Of a DNA stretch of 64,000 nucleotides, positions 33,477-40,522 are shown in pieces. Position numbers and translations under genes: made by a program. The number at the start of each line of letters is the position of its first letter. Positions within the stretch are counted from its first letter, which is position 1. The notes under the pieces were generated by a model. It saw nothing but the letters and a program-made list of their open reading frames with translations, was not told where the DNA came from and made no database searches. Source of the stretch: AC-32 sp963728765. Its GTDB lineage: Bacteria; Actinomycetota; Thermoleophilia; Gaiellales; Gaiellaceae. The stretch is taken from contig CAVSKX010000004.1 of NCBI GenBank assembly GCA_963728765.1, positions 496,001-560,000 on the forward strand, given 5' to 3'.

Positions 33477-34016
33477 ATGATGGCCTCGCCTCCGCGCGCC
33501 GTTGAGACCGAACGGCTACGTCTCGTGCCCTGGAGCGATGCCTATTCGGACCGGTTCGCCGATCTATGTGCGGATGCGGAGGCGATGCGTTTCATCAGCC
33601 GAGGCAGGCCACTACCACGGGCCGTTGTCGATGAGATCCTGCGGCGAACGCGAGAGATGTGGGAGCAGCACGGCTTCGGGCCCTGGGCTGCACTTGAGAA
33701 GGGCAGTGGTCGCTGGATAGGGCGCATTGGATTGAACTTGCTCGATGACTGGCCGGGTGCGGACAAGTGGGAGGTCGGGTTCGAGCTTGTTCCTGCCGCA
33801 TGGGGACAGGGGTACGCGACGGAGGGTGCTCGTCGCACGATCCGCTTCGCCTGGAACGAGACGCCATTGACGCGGATCATCTGCGTCACCGTCCCCGACC
33901 ATCTCGCCTCACGAAGAGTCATGGAGAAGTCGGGCATGACGCTCCAAGGCGAGCTCGCCTTCAGGGAAACGACGGTCGTCTGGTACGCGATCGATTGTCC
34001 TTCGTCGCGGCGATAA
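33477..34016 (+). CDS. GNAT acetyltransferase (RimJ/RimL-like)
   Basis: A 179-residue protein: AVETERLRLVPWSDAYSDRF, EKGSGRWIGRIGLNLL and the acetyl-CoA loop FELVPAAWGQGYATEGARRT followed by NHLAS-like PDHLASRRVMEKSGM. It fits Acetyltransf_3 proteins that N-acetylate proteins or small molecules. Two ATGs lie in tandem; the second (33480) is 6 nt from TAGGTT and may be the leaderless start. It is framed by repeat copies A and B, like a one-gene cassette. Confidence 0.82.
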   Translation: MMASPPRAVETERLRLVPWSDAYSDRFADLCADAEAMRFISRGRPLPRAVVDEILRRTREMWEQHGFGPWAALEKGSGRWIGRIGLNLLDDWPGADKWEVGFELVPAAWGQGYATEGARRTIRFAWNETPLTRIICVTVPDHLASRRVMEKSGMTLQGELAFRETTVVWYAIDCPSSRR

Positions 34017-34020
34017 ACGC

Positions 34021-34101
34021 GGCGACGTGGGCCGGCGTTGCGGAATGTGACCCGAGCGTGAGCCTGGTGCCCGCGGAGTTTGTCTGCATTACCGGGCTAG
34101 G
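34021..34101. repeat. Cassette-associated repeat, copy B (uninterrupted)
   Basis: GCGACGTGGGCCGGCGTTGC then GGAATGTGACCCGAGCGTG, ending ACCGGGCTAGGTG. It aligns with copy A at both ends and with the right half of copy D. Its end includes the stop codon of the minus-strand SRPBCC gene, so its conservation is not explained by promoter function. Confidence 0.5.
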
Positions 34102-34609
34102 TGACGCCCAGTGCTTCGTAGGTTGGGAAGAGCTCGTTCCAGCGGGCCTCGACGTTGCGGAGCTCGCGACCGCTGATGTAGTCGGCCAGGTGCTCGACGT
34201 GAATTTGGATCCCCGCGCCGTAGGCTGGGAGCAGGTTGACGGGCATGCCCCGGTTTTCCCAGACCAGCCTGGTCTGAGCGCCCTCGGCAATCAGCTGGGC
34301 CTCGATGACAGTCTGCTCCGGCTGGCCGGGCCGAGGATCGGGATCGCGCATCGTCAACAGCAGGCGCTGCGGAGGCTCGCACGCCTCCACCTGCCCTGTG
34401 CGCTCTCCTGCGAGGGCGATGCGCACACGGAACTCGCCCCCCTGAGAAAGCTCGCCCTCTACCTCGCCGTACCAGTGGGCGAGTCGATCGGGATCGGTGA
34501 GTGCTCCCCAGAGGTCATCGATCCCAGTGTCGAGGCGATCTTCCATCCGCACGACGCCCTCGCCATCGACTGAATGGAGACTCCCCAGAACGGACGCATC
34601 GCCAGTCAT
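34097..34609 (-). CDS. SRPBCC / AHSA1-like protein
   Basis: A 170-residue protein: MEDRLDTGIDDLWGALTDPD, RLAHWYGEVEGELSQGGEFR, RLLLTMRDP and YGAGIQIHVEHLADYISGRE. This is the activator-of-Hsp90-homolog-1-like SRPBCC fold, usually a hydrophobic-ligand-binding or toxin-resistance-type protein. It is the only gene between repeat copies B and C. ATG at 34609 used; MEDRLDT (34546) is a possible shorter start that keeps the fold. Confidence 0.78.
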   Translation of the reverse strand: MTGDASVLGSLHSVDGEGVVRMEDRLDTGIDDLWGALTDPDRLAHWYGEVEGELSQGGEFRVRIALAGERTGQVEACEPPQRLLLTMRDPDPRPGQPEQTVIEAQLIAEGAQTRLVWENRGMPVNLLPAYGAGIQIHVEHLADYISGRELRNVEARWNELFPTYEALGVT

Positions 34610-34759
34610 CTAGATCCTCCTCTATACGCGTCTTCCTTTGGTCTCGATGAGGCGGAACGTTCGGCCGCTGCGCCCACCGTCGATGCTCAGACGAAAGAGT
34701 GGCCACGAAGTCATCGGACATCGCGTAGGCGCTCCCGTCGATGCGCCAGGAGGCGGAGG

Positions 34760-34846
34760 GTCGCCTGGGCCAGTGATGCTTCTATAACTGTCAAGCCGTC
34801 ATTGGCGCGTGCTCGAGGAGTCGGTAGAGGCCCTGAGCATCCCGGA
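34760..34846 (-). mobile_element. IS110-family remnant inserted in repeat copy C
   Basis: GTCGCCTGGGCCAGTG (34760-34775) is the left half of the cassette repeat. It is followed by GCTTCTATAACTGTCAAGCC, closely matching the end of the complete IS at 37435 (GCTCCTATGACCTGTCAAGCC). On the minus strand the piece encodes LYRLLEHAPMTA and a stop, matching the C-terminus LYRLLENQEPLMA of that IS transposase. Only this tail remains; the adjacent GNAT gene begins the rest. Confidence 0.7.
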
Positions 34847-35428
34847 TCAGGCGGCACGCGGATGCCTCCAGACGACAGCCTTCCGCTTCGAATCTGCGGG
34901 TGTCACCGTCTCTGTCGGCGTCGCACCGAGTCTCTGCGCGACACGCTGGGACCGGAGGTTGTCCGGCGAGATCAGAGACACAAGCTGGTCGATGGATCGA
35001 CGCTCATATGCCCACTTCCGGATGCCAGCGGCTGCCTCGGTCGCATATCCGTTGCCCCAGTGGGCGCGGCGCAAGGCCCAGCCAAGCTCAGGCTGAGCAT
35101 GATTTCCGGCGGTTGCCCAGGTCGAGGGCGTCCAGTCGCGCGTGTCGAAGATCATGAGACCAGCTTGGCCGACCACCTGCCGGTCGTTCCCCGTGGTCGC
35201 AAGAAGGAAGGCACCGAGCCCGTCGGCTCGCCAACCGCCGATCATCCCTTCTTCGATCATGGCTCGGACGTCCTCGACGACTGAGACGGGCTCTTTGCCT
35301 AACCCCTGCATGACCTCGGCGTCCGCAAACAGGTCGTACAGAGCTTCCGCGTCACGTGCAGCGGGAACGCGGAGGCAAAGCCTGTCCGTGTAGAGGCGGA
35401 GCCGCTCCCACGAATTGTCACGGGCCAC
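34847..35428 (-). CDS. GNAT acetyltransferase (RimJ/RimL-like)
   Basis: A 193-residue protein: RLRLYTDRLCLRVPAARDAE, AFLLATTGNDRQVVGQAGLM, PELGWALRRAHWGNGYATEA as the CoA loop and SLISPDNLRSQRVAQRLGAT. An Acetyltransf_3-type enzyme distinct from the one at 33.5 kb. GTG start with TAGCGT 6 nt upstream. It lies between repeat copies C and D, again one gene per interval. Its stop falls next to the IS remnant. Confidence 0.82.
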   Translation of the reverse strand: MARDNSWERLRLYTDRLCLRVPAARDAEALYDLFADAEVMQGLGKEPVSVVEDVRAMIEEGMIGGWRADGLGAFLLATTGNDRQVVGQAGLMIFDTRDWTPSTWATAGNHAQPELGWALRRAHWGNGYATEAAAGIRKWAYERRSIDQLVSLISPDNLRSQRVAQRLGATPTETVTPADSKRKAVVWRHPRAA

Positions 35429-35434
35429 GCCGAG

Positions 35435-35440
35435 ACGCTA
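35435..35440 (-). promoter_or_regulatory. -10 box TAGCGT of the second GNAT gene
   Basis: TAGCGT ends 6 nt before the GTG at 35428; the island gene uses the same leaderless layout as the host genes. Confidence 0.45.
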
Positions 35441-35500
35441 CCCAGAGCGGCAAACGCAGCTAGTGCGATTGCAAGCTCGCTCGTGTCCGCGCTTCCACTA

Positions 35501-35516
35501 GTCGCCTGGGCCAGTG
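35501..35516. repeat. Cassette-associated repeat, copy D, left half
   Basis: GTCGCCTGGGCCAGTG, then the IS110 element. The matching right half resumes at 36754 (TGCGGGAATG...CCCTTAGGCTCA). Joined, the two halves align with copy A, which marks the IS boundaries. Confidence 0.55.
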
Positions 35517-35522
35517 TTGCTC

Positions 35523-36536
35523 CTATGTCAATGAGGGCTCACTCTTCAGCGTCGTGTAGACAGTGCGAGCCAGCTGACGCTTGAGGCAGCGGAGCGCCTC
35601 GCGCCGGCTCTTGCCCTCGCCCTGCTTGCGCTCCAGGTAGGCGCGCGCCGGGGCGTAGACGCGGCCCTGAGTGATCGCTATCCGGTGCAGGGCACAGTTC
35701 AGCTGGCGGTTGCCGCCGCGGTCGAGCCGGTGCCGTCGCTGCTTGCCCGAGCTGGCCTCTAGCGGCGCGACGCCGGCGTGGCGGGCGAGCCGGGCGTCGC
35801 TTCCGAAGCGCTCGATCGGGCCGATCTCGCAGAGCAGCTTTGCGGCGCTCAGCGGGCCGCAGCCAGGCAGCTCGAGCAGCCGCGGGGCGAGCGTCTGCGT
35901 CCGCGCCGCCAGCTCGTGCTCGAGGGCGACGATCTCGCGCGTCGAGGCGCGGCAACGGCCGAGTAGCTGACGGGCGATCCGCACCTGGGTCGTCTGCTCG
36001 CGGCGGGCGAGCCAGCGGCCGAGCCGCTCCAGCCAGAGGGCTCGGTCGAGTGCCCCCAGCGGCACCACTAGCGTTGGGTCGAGCTCGTGCAGGTGCCAGC
36101 GCAGGCGCTGCTGGGCTCGTCGTCGCTCGGCGACCAGGTCGTCGCGGTGGTCGAGCAGCAGCTTCAGCTCCCGCAGGCGCTCCTCGCCGGCCCGTGGCCG
36201 GTCGAGGTCGGGTTCCTGCAGCGCAGCGCGGGCGATCGCGAGCGCGTCGAGCGCGTCCGACTTGCCGCGCGTGCGGCCGCGCCGGCGCTGGGGCGCCGTC
36301 AGCCGCGGCGGCACCCGCACCAGCTGCTCGCCGGCCTCGAGCAGCAGCCGCTCGAGGCTGCGGCTGACGTGGCGACAGTCCTCGAGCGCCCACTGCCGTT
36401 CGCCCAAGGGCGCCCAGCTCAGCAGCGCGGCCTCGACCGGACCGCTCCAGCTCGAAAGCTCGCGCCCGAGCTCGTCGACAGCCACCGCCGTCAGCTCGTG
36501 CTTGTGCACGTCCACCCCGATCACGATCATTGACAT
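35523..36536 (-). CDS. IS110 family transposase (DEDD recombinase), element 1
   Basis: A 337-residue protein: MSMIVIGVDVHKHELTAVAV with Asp9, WALEDCRH with Glu52, and GKSDALDALAIARAAL with Asp94 and Asp97, the DEDD (RuvC-like) catalytic set. The C-terminal half has LPGCGPLSAAKLLCEIGPIE and HAGVAPLEASSGKQRRHRLD with the conserved serine region of transposase_20. IS110 recombinases cut and join DNA with target choice set by a bridge RNA from the leader. Its stop lies in the GCTCCTAT end sequence. Confidence 0.9.
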   Translation of the reverse strand: MSMIVIGVDVHKHELTAVAVDELGRELSSWSGPVEAALLSWAPLGERQWALEDCRHVSRSLERLLLEAGEQLVRVPPRLTAPQRRRGRTRGKSDALDALAIARAALQEPDLDRPRAGEERLRELKLLLDHRDDLVAERRRAQQRLRWHLHELDPTLVVPLGALDRALWLERLGRWLARREQTTQVRIARQLLGRCRASTREIVALEHELAARTQTLAPRLLELPGCGPLSAAKLLCEIGPIERFGSDARLARHAGVAPLEASSGKQRRHRLDRGGNRQLNCALHRIAITQGRVYAPARAYLERKQGEGKSRREALRCLKRQLARTVYTTLKSEPSLT

Positions 36537-36544
36537 CGCCTCCT

Positions 36545-36740
36545 AGCGTTGAGGGGCGACCGGCGAGCGGACAGGCCTCAATCGAGGCAGCTGCCAAGCT
36601 CCTATCAGGTCACGCTCGGCGGTCTCGGGAAGGCGGCGGCGACACAACGCTGGCAAGTCAGCTCTCGGGCGACATGCGGGAATCGGGTCAGCCGCCGCCG
36701 CCCGAGTCTGCGCCGCTTAACGGACGCCACCACCCGCCGA
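36545..36740 (-). ncRNA. Candidate bridge RNA of IS110 element 1
   Basis: The 217-nt leader contains, in minus-strand order, TGCGGGAAT (36675-36683, identical to the flanking target at 36754-36762) and then GCTCCTAT (36598-36605, identical to the IS end at 35519-35526), followed by the transposase start. That is the target-loop then donor-loop order known for IS621-type bridge RNAs. Exact ends and fold are not determined. Confidence 0.45.
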
Positions 36741-36753
36741 GGATGACATTGAG

Positions 36754-36828
36754 TGCGGGAATGTCACTCGACCGGAGGCATCAACTCGGCCCGGGCCTGC
36801 TGTGCTGAGCGCGTTACCCTTAGGCTCA
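36754..36828. repeat. Cassette-associated repeat, copy D, right half
   Basis: TGCGGGAATGTCACTCGACC ... GCGTTACCCTTAGGCTCA. It matches the inner and right parts of copy B (TTGCGGAATGTGACCCGAG ... CATTACCGGGCTAGGTGA). Its TAGGCT (36821-36826) is also the -10 box of the next gene, 6 nt from the ATG. Confidence 0.5.
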
Positions 36829-36832
36829 GCTC

Positions 36833-37363
36833 ATGTCGCGATTAGTACTAGGTGCCGTCGGACTCTTGGCCACCGCAGCCGTCACGACCGCTCATGGTTC
36901 TGGTCGCGCTGGCCCGGCGGCGTACAGCGTGGTCGGTCGGCAGGCTCAAGAGGTGGCGGTGACGATCCGGTTCGTTAACGCCTTCAATGCTCACAACCTG
37001 AAGCAAGCCGTTGCGACCTTCTCGCAGAACGCTAACGCGAGCGACTGCGACTACAGTCACGTCCACGTCGTGCTCCTCAGCGGAAAGAGGGCGATTGCTG
37101 CCTGGCTGAGGAAGCGGTTCGCGGACGACGATCACCTCGGGATCGCACGGGTCTTCAATGAGAACACAGCGCAGGCCGTAGGGGTGCTAGGCATCGACTG
37201 GTCCCTTAGGACGAGCAAGACGCTCCGAAGGCTTGGGTTCCCGCGCGGAATCGTGCCGCAAGTAGTCGCGAAGGTCGTCTTCACGCCCGGATTTCCGCCT
37301 CGGATCCGAGCGTTCGCCAACGGCCCTGGCGGCGGCGACCGGAGCATTTGCCGACCGCGGTAG
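36833..37363 (+). CDS. Secreted NTF2/SnoaL-like protein
   Basis: A 176-residue protein with an N-terminal signal peptide (MSRLVLGAVGLLATAAVTTA, then HGSG) and a region AVTIRFVNAFNAHNLKQAVA typical of NTF2-like folds (V-x-x-F-V-x-A-x-N-A-H-x-L). I cannot assign an activity; such proteins are common in actinobacterial genomes and cassettes. It is the single gene between repeat copies D and E. The ATG is 6 nt from TAGGCT. Confidence 0.6.
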   Translation: MSRLVLGAVGLLATAAVTTAHGSGRAGPAAYSVVGRQAQEVAVTIRFVNAFNAHNLKQAVATFSQNANASDCDYSHVHVVLLSGKRAIAAWLRKRFADDDHLGIARVFNENTAQAVGVLGIDWSLRTSKTLRRLGFPRGIVPQVVAKVVFTPGFPPRIRAFANGPGGGDRSICRPR

Positions 37364-37408
37364 GGGCTCTCCCTACCTGATCCCTTCCGCCCAGGTGGAA
37401 GCGGTCTT

Positions 37409-37434
37409 GTCTGGGCCAGCAGTGCGGGAATGAA
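37409..37434. repeat. Cassette-associated repeat, copy E, left half
   Basis: TGTCTGGGCCAGCAGTGCGG then GAATGAA, aligning with copy A up to GAACGAAGC. The second IS begins directly after it at GCTCCTAT. No clear right half was found beyond the IS. Confidence 0.5.
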
Positions 37435-37448
37435 GCTCCTATGACCTG

Positions 37449-38498
37449 TCAAGCCATCAGCGGCTCCTGGTTCTCTAGCAGCCGGTAGAGGCGACGGGCG
37501 AGGTAGCGCTTCACCAGCCGAGTGGCCTCGCGGAGGCTTTTGCCCTCGGCGACCCGGCGAGCGATGTAGTCGCGGGTTTGAGGGTCGTGCTGTCGGCGGT
37601 GAAGCACGATCGTATGCAGCGCCCGGTTGAGCTGACGATCGCCACCGCGGCTGAGCCGATGCCGCGTGGTCTGGCCGCTCGAGGCCGGTATCGGTGCGAC
37701 GCCGGCGAGGCGTGCGAAGCAGGCTTCGGAGCGCAGTCGGCCGCGGTGGGACCAGGCGACGAGGACTTGGGCGGCGACGACAGGCCCGATGCCGGGTTCA
37801 TCGAGCAGGGCTGGCGAGAGCGCCCGGACGTGGGCGAGCAGCTCGTGCTCGAGCTCGTCGGCTTCGGCCGTTGCAGCCTGGACGCGGCGTGCGAGGCTGC
37901 GCAAGACAAGCCGGGTCGCGAGCTCGTCCGGCGGGCCCGACGTCGTACGACGTAGGCGACTGCAGCGGTCGAGCAGCTTGCCGGCCGGAAGCCCGTGTAG
38001 CTCCTCGCGGAGCCGCTCGGGCGCAGTGACGATCACCGCGCGGAGCTGGGTGAGCGCCTCGCGGCGGACGTCGACGGCGGTACGCCGGGCGACGAGTAGC
38101 AGCCGCAGCGCCTCGCGCCGCTCGCCCGCTCGGGGCAGCGCGAGACTGTCGCTCGCGAGCGCCGCCCGTGCGGTCCTGGCCGCGTCCAGGGTGTCGTCCT
38201 TGCCGCGGAGGCGGCGCTCCGTGTGTGGCGTGCGGCTGACCTCGATCACCGTCTCGCCGCGGGCGGCCAGGAAGCGGGCGAGACCGGCGCCGTAGCTGCC
38301 GGTGCCCTCGATCGCCCAGGCGCGGCGGCCGCGTGCGTGCCGCTCGGCGATGCAAAGCAGCTCGCGGTAGCCGCGCGCGTTCGCGGGTGCTGCTGCTCCG
38401 GCGACCACGGCACCCGCTGGTGCCGTCACGACCGCCATCACGTGCTCGTCGCGGTGGGTGTCGACGCCGAGCACGTAGTCCAGCTCGTTTGCAAGCAT
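37449..38498 (-). CDS. IS110 family transposase (DEDD recombinase), element 2
   Basis: A 349-residue protein: MLANELDYVLGVDTHRDEHV with Asp13, RRAWAIEGTGSYGAGLARFL with Glu64 and LRGKDDTLDAARTARAALAS with Asp102 and Asp105. The C-terminal transposase_20 part reads LDEPGIGPVVAAQVLVAWSH and LAGVAPIPASSGQTTRHRLS. Clearly a different IS110 subgroup from element 1 (different spacing between catalytic residues). It probably moves with its own bridge RNA. Confidence 0.9.
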   Translation of the reverse strand: MLANELDYVLGVDTHRDEHVMAVVTAPAGAVVAGAAAPANARGYRELLCIAERHARGRRAWAIEGTGSYGAGLARFLAARGETVIEVSRTPHTERRLRGKDDTLDAARTARAALASDSLALPRAGERREALRLLLVARRTAVDVRREALTQLRAVIVTAPERLREELHGLPAGKLLDRCSRLRRTTSGPPDELATRLVLRSLARRVQAATAEADELEHELLAHVRALSPALLDEPGIGPVVAAQVLVAWSHRGRLRSEACFARLAGVAPIPASSGQTTRHRLSRGGDRQLNRALHTIVLHRRQHDPQTRDYIARRVAEGKSLREATRLVKRYLARRLYRLLENQEPLMA

Positions 38499-38509
38499 CA
38501 GACTCGATC

Positions 38510-38720
38510 CTCCGACCTCGCTCGTAGGGTCCGGTGGTGCCGGTCTGAAGCACGGAAACCGCGGCGGCAGGACGGTAATGAGTCACGCCGATGAGGCGGA
38601 CAGGCTCCTGATCAAGCCAGCAGCGGGCGCCAGACCGGCGCCGCCGCGTCCGCGCGGACGGTTCATTCCGAAGGCACGCACGAAGCGGCCAGTCACCAGA
38701 CGAGTCACACACGACACGGC
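38510..38720 (-). ncRNA. Candidate bridge RNA of IS110 element 2
   Basis: In minus-strand order the leader carries the complement of the target (TTCATTCC at 38662-38669 on the plus strand; the target has GGAATGAA at 37427-37434, touching the insertion point). Next comes the donor match GCTCCT with TCAAGCC (38604-38617), then the transposase start. Hairpins include GGCGCC...GGCGCC near 38627 and GTCCGCGCGGAC near 38648. Same order as in element 1. Confidence 0.4.
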
Positions 38721-39564
38721 GACAACCAGGCTGGCGTCGGCGCCAGACAGACCGACCCGCCGAGTCTTACCGTCGCATTGAGGTCTGTGGCGATCGAGGT
38801 CACCTCCTCACCGGCTTTGCGGACTCTGCCCACGCGAAGACGGAACACCCCGCAGGGCTTGATGACGGCTGACGATCGAGCCAGGCGCACCTTCGTCGGT
38901 GCTGCCGACATGGAATCGCAGGTTCAGTGCAAGGACGGCGCCAGCCGAGGCCATCGTCACGATCGCTGATACCCACAACGAGATACGTTGCTCGACTTCG
39001 GCCGCAAGCTCCCTCCGGGTCTGCTGAGCGAGGACGTCGCAGGCGCGATGCTACGCGGCGGTGTGGCCTTCAGGCAAATGCCCTGGACTGAGCGAGTGTG
39101 CGTGTTGGTGCCTGAGTGGCGAGGGCTGGGCGCGGTGACGGCTGGCGCGGGGCCAGCCCCGCCAGGGGCGGCCCCGCGCAGACGCGGCGCGCTGGTCTTA
39201 CTTCACTTGAATATGCAACGAAACTCGGGTGGGGTGGGTTAGGGGCTTGGGCGGCTTGTCGGCGGGGTGCATTTCTGCCTAGTTGAAGTGCAAAACCCCT
39301 GCAAAGGTGCAGGTTTGCACCTCAGACAACAATCGACCCAAGGCGGTCTTTCATGCATCGCCCAGTTAAAGCCGATTTGGGTTGTCGTCCGGTGGGGTCG
39401 CTAGCGTTCCCTATCCGCGCCTTCAGAGGCCGGGTTCAGTCCATGGAGTGAGTGGGACTGCCGGGGTCGGCGCGACGGGTTTGGTGGGGATTTCCTTACC
39501 GGACTCGTGAGGCCACCGCACTCACCAGCCGCGCAATCGCTGCGCGGGTTCCGGTTTCCGGCTG
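38721..39564. other. Gap between IS element 2 and the rep gene; origin-like
   Basis: About 840 bp. A TTG-started frame at 38988-39242 (84 codons) is not recognisable and I do not call it. Hairpins: a 35-nt structure at 39145-39179, AGGTGCA-GGTT-TGCACCT at 39305-39322, and CTCACCAGCC/GGCTGGTGAG at 39521-39569 enclosing GCGCA/TGCGC. Composition from 39200 to 39480 is visibly less GC-rich than the surroundings. Together this looks like a rolling-circle origin region just upstream of rep. Confidence 0.4.
39145..39179. repeat. Strong hairpin in the origin-like region
   Basis: GCGCGGGGCC-AG-CCCC, loop GCCA, GGGG-C-GGCCCCGCGC: 14 base pairs broken by one internal mismatch. It could be a terminator, or a single- or double-strand origin hairpin of the adjacent Rep system. 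Confidence 0.5.
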
Positions 39565-40314
39565 GTGAGAGGTGTCGTGGTGGCTGGCTCGGTTGGTCGC
39601 AAGTTGTGGTCGTTCTCGCTCTACCCGGAGGCGGGCGAGGGCGGTGGCTCGCTGGCGGTGCGGCGGCAGGTGGTTTCCTCGGGGCGACCGCCGAATGTGA
39701 AGCGTTCGCGCGAGGAGGCGGCGCGGCGAGCGCGGGCCAAGATCCGCCGCTACGGGGCGGCCAACCGGCTCAACCGGCTCGGCACCCTCACCTACCGCGG
39801 CGGGGGCTGCCACGACCCGCGGCGGCTGCGAGCGGATCTGGCCTCGTTCTTCCGCGAGCAGCGCGCCGGTCATGACGCTCGGGCGTTCCCGTACGTGTGG
39901 GTGCCGCAGTGGCATCCGGGTGGGCACGGTCTGCACGCGGACTTCGCGATCGCCCGCTTCGTGCCGCGTCGTCTGATCGAGCGCTGCTGGGGGCAGGGCT
40001 TCGTGCACATCAAGTTGCTCGATGGGCTGCCGGTCGGCTCGGACGAGCTGGCCGAGGCACGGCTGGCAGCGCGCTACCTGGCACGCTACGTCAGTCACGA
40101 CCTAGAGAGCGAGCGGCGCCTGGCCGGCCTCCACCGCTACGAGGTCGCGCAGGGCTTCCAGCCGGAGAAGATCCTTTGCTACGGCGTCTCGGCGCAGGAC
40201 GTGATCGAGCGCGCCTCCGGCCTCATGGGCTCGGCCCCGGAGCGGGTCTGGTTGTCATCCTCGGAGGAGGGCTGGCGTGGCCCGCCTGCCTGTTGGTGTG
40301 CCTGGGCTGGATGA
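39565..40314 (+). CDS. Rolling-circle replication initiator-like protein
   Basis: A protein of up to 249 residues. It carries KRSREEAARRARAKIRRYGA, LGTLTYRGGGCHDPRRLRAD, YVWVPQWHPGGHGLHADFAI (position of the His-rich metal motif 2) and a tyrosine helix AARYLARYVSHDLESERRLA. The layout is that of small HUH-type Rep proteins of actinobacterial plasmids and phages, although the motif reads H-x-D where H-x-H is usual. The start is uncertain: GTG at 39565 lies inside a palindrome, and GTG codons at 39577 and 39580 are alternatives. It shares the element with a serine recombinase. Confidence 0.55.
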   Translation: MRGVVVAGSVGRKLWSFSLYPEAGEGGGSLAVRRQVVSSGRPPNVKRSREEAARRARAKIRRYGAANRLNRLGTLTYRGGGCHDPRRLRADLASFFREQRAGHDARAFPYVWVPQWHPGGHGLHADFAIARFVPRRLIERCWGQGFVHIKLLDGLPVGSDELAEARLAARYLARYVSHDLESERRLAGLHRYEVAQGFQPEKILCYGVSAQDVIERASGLMGSAPERVWLSSSEEGWRGPPACWCAWAG

Positions 40315-40522
40315 TCAGCTGCGCGCTCAGGCGCAGGCTTGGGCGGAGGAGACGGCGCTCGCGCAGGGTCTGCCGGCGCGGGTGGCAGACCACGACGTGC
40401 TGCGCGACGTGGCGGCGCTGCTCGGCCTCAAGGGCTCAATAGCGCCAGACGGCGGACGCGCGCGCGGGGTCGAAGCGGTTGAAGCCCCGCCGCCCGGGGC
40501 CGACGACGACGTGCTGGAGTAG
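40277..40522 (+). CDS. Small protein after rep, unknown
   Basis: An 81-residue frame starting GTG at 40277 inside the end of rep: MARLPVGVPGLDDQLRAQAQ, AWAEETALAQGLPARVADHD, VLRDVAALLGLKG. The first 53 residues are helical and protein-like; the tail, antisense to the recombinase gene end (40436-40522), is low complexity, so the original stop may have been lost by fusion to the recombinase end. Small genes after rep are common in integrative plasmids. No family recognised. Confidence 0.4.
   Translation: MARLPVGVPGLDDQLRAQAQAWAEETALAQGLPARVADHDVLRDVAALLGLKGSIAPDGGRARGVEAVEAPPPGADDDVLE

Larger units (their letters stand above)
35517..36753 (-). mobile_element. IS110-family insertion sequence, element 1
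   Basis: About 1.24 kb bounded by the two halves of repeat copy D. It holds one transposase gene (35523-36536) and a 217-nt noncoding leader upstream of it. No terminal inverted repeats are evident, as expected for IS110. GCTCCTAT at the 3' end of the transposase gene (35519-35526) recurs inside the leader at 36598-36605. Confidence 0.7.
37435..38720 (-). mobile_element. IS110-family insertion sequence, element 2
   Basis: One transposase gene (37449-38498) with its 3' end at GCTCCTATGACCTGTCAAGCC and a noncoding leader upstream. GCTCCT and TCAAGCC...AGCGG recur in the leader at 38604-38626. The right boundary is not certain because the target repeat does not visibly resume; 38720 is an estimate. 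The remnant at 34778 belongs to the same IS type. Confidence 0.65.

Noticed and set aside
33408..37437. Canonical integron attC sites
   Set aside because: The repeats fold and separate single genes, but no RYYYAAC...GTTRRRY pair is present at their ends and no integron integrase is in the window; reported instead as an attC-like but distinct repeat.
38988..39242. 84-codon plus-strand frame from TTG before the rep region
   Set aside because: Its second half runs through a strong hairpin and turns into Pro/Ala/Arg-rich low complexity; no start signal and no recognisable motif.
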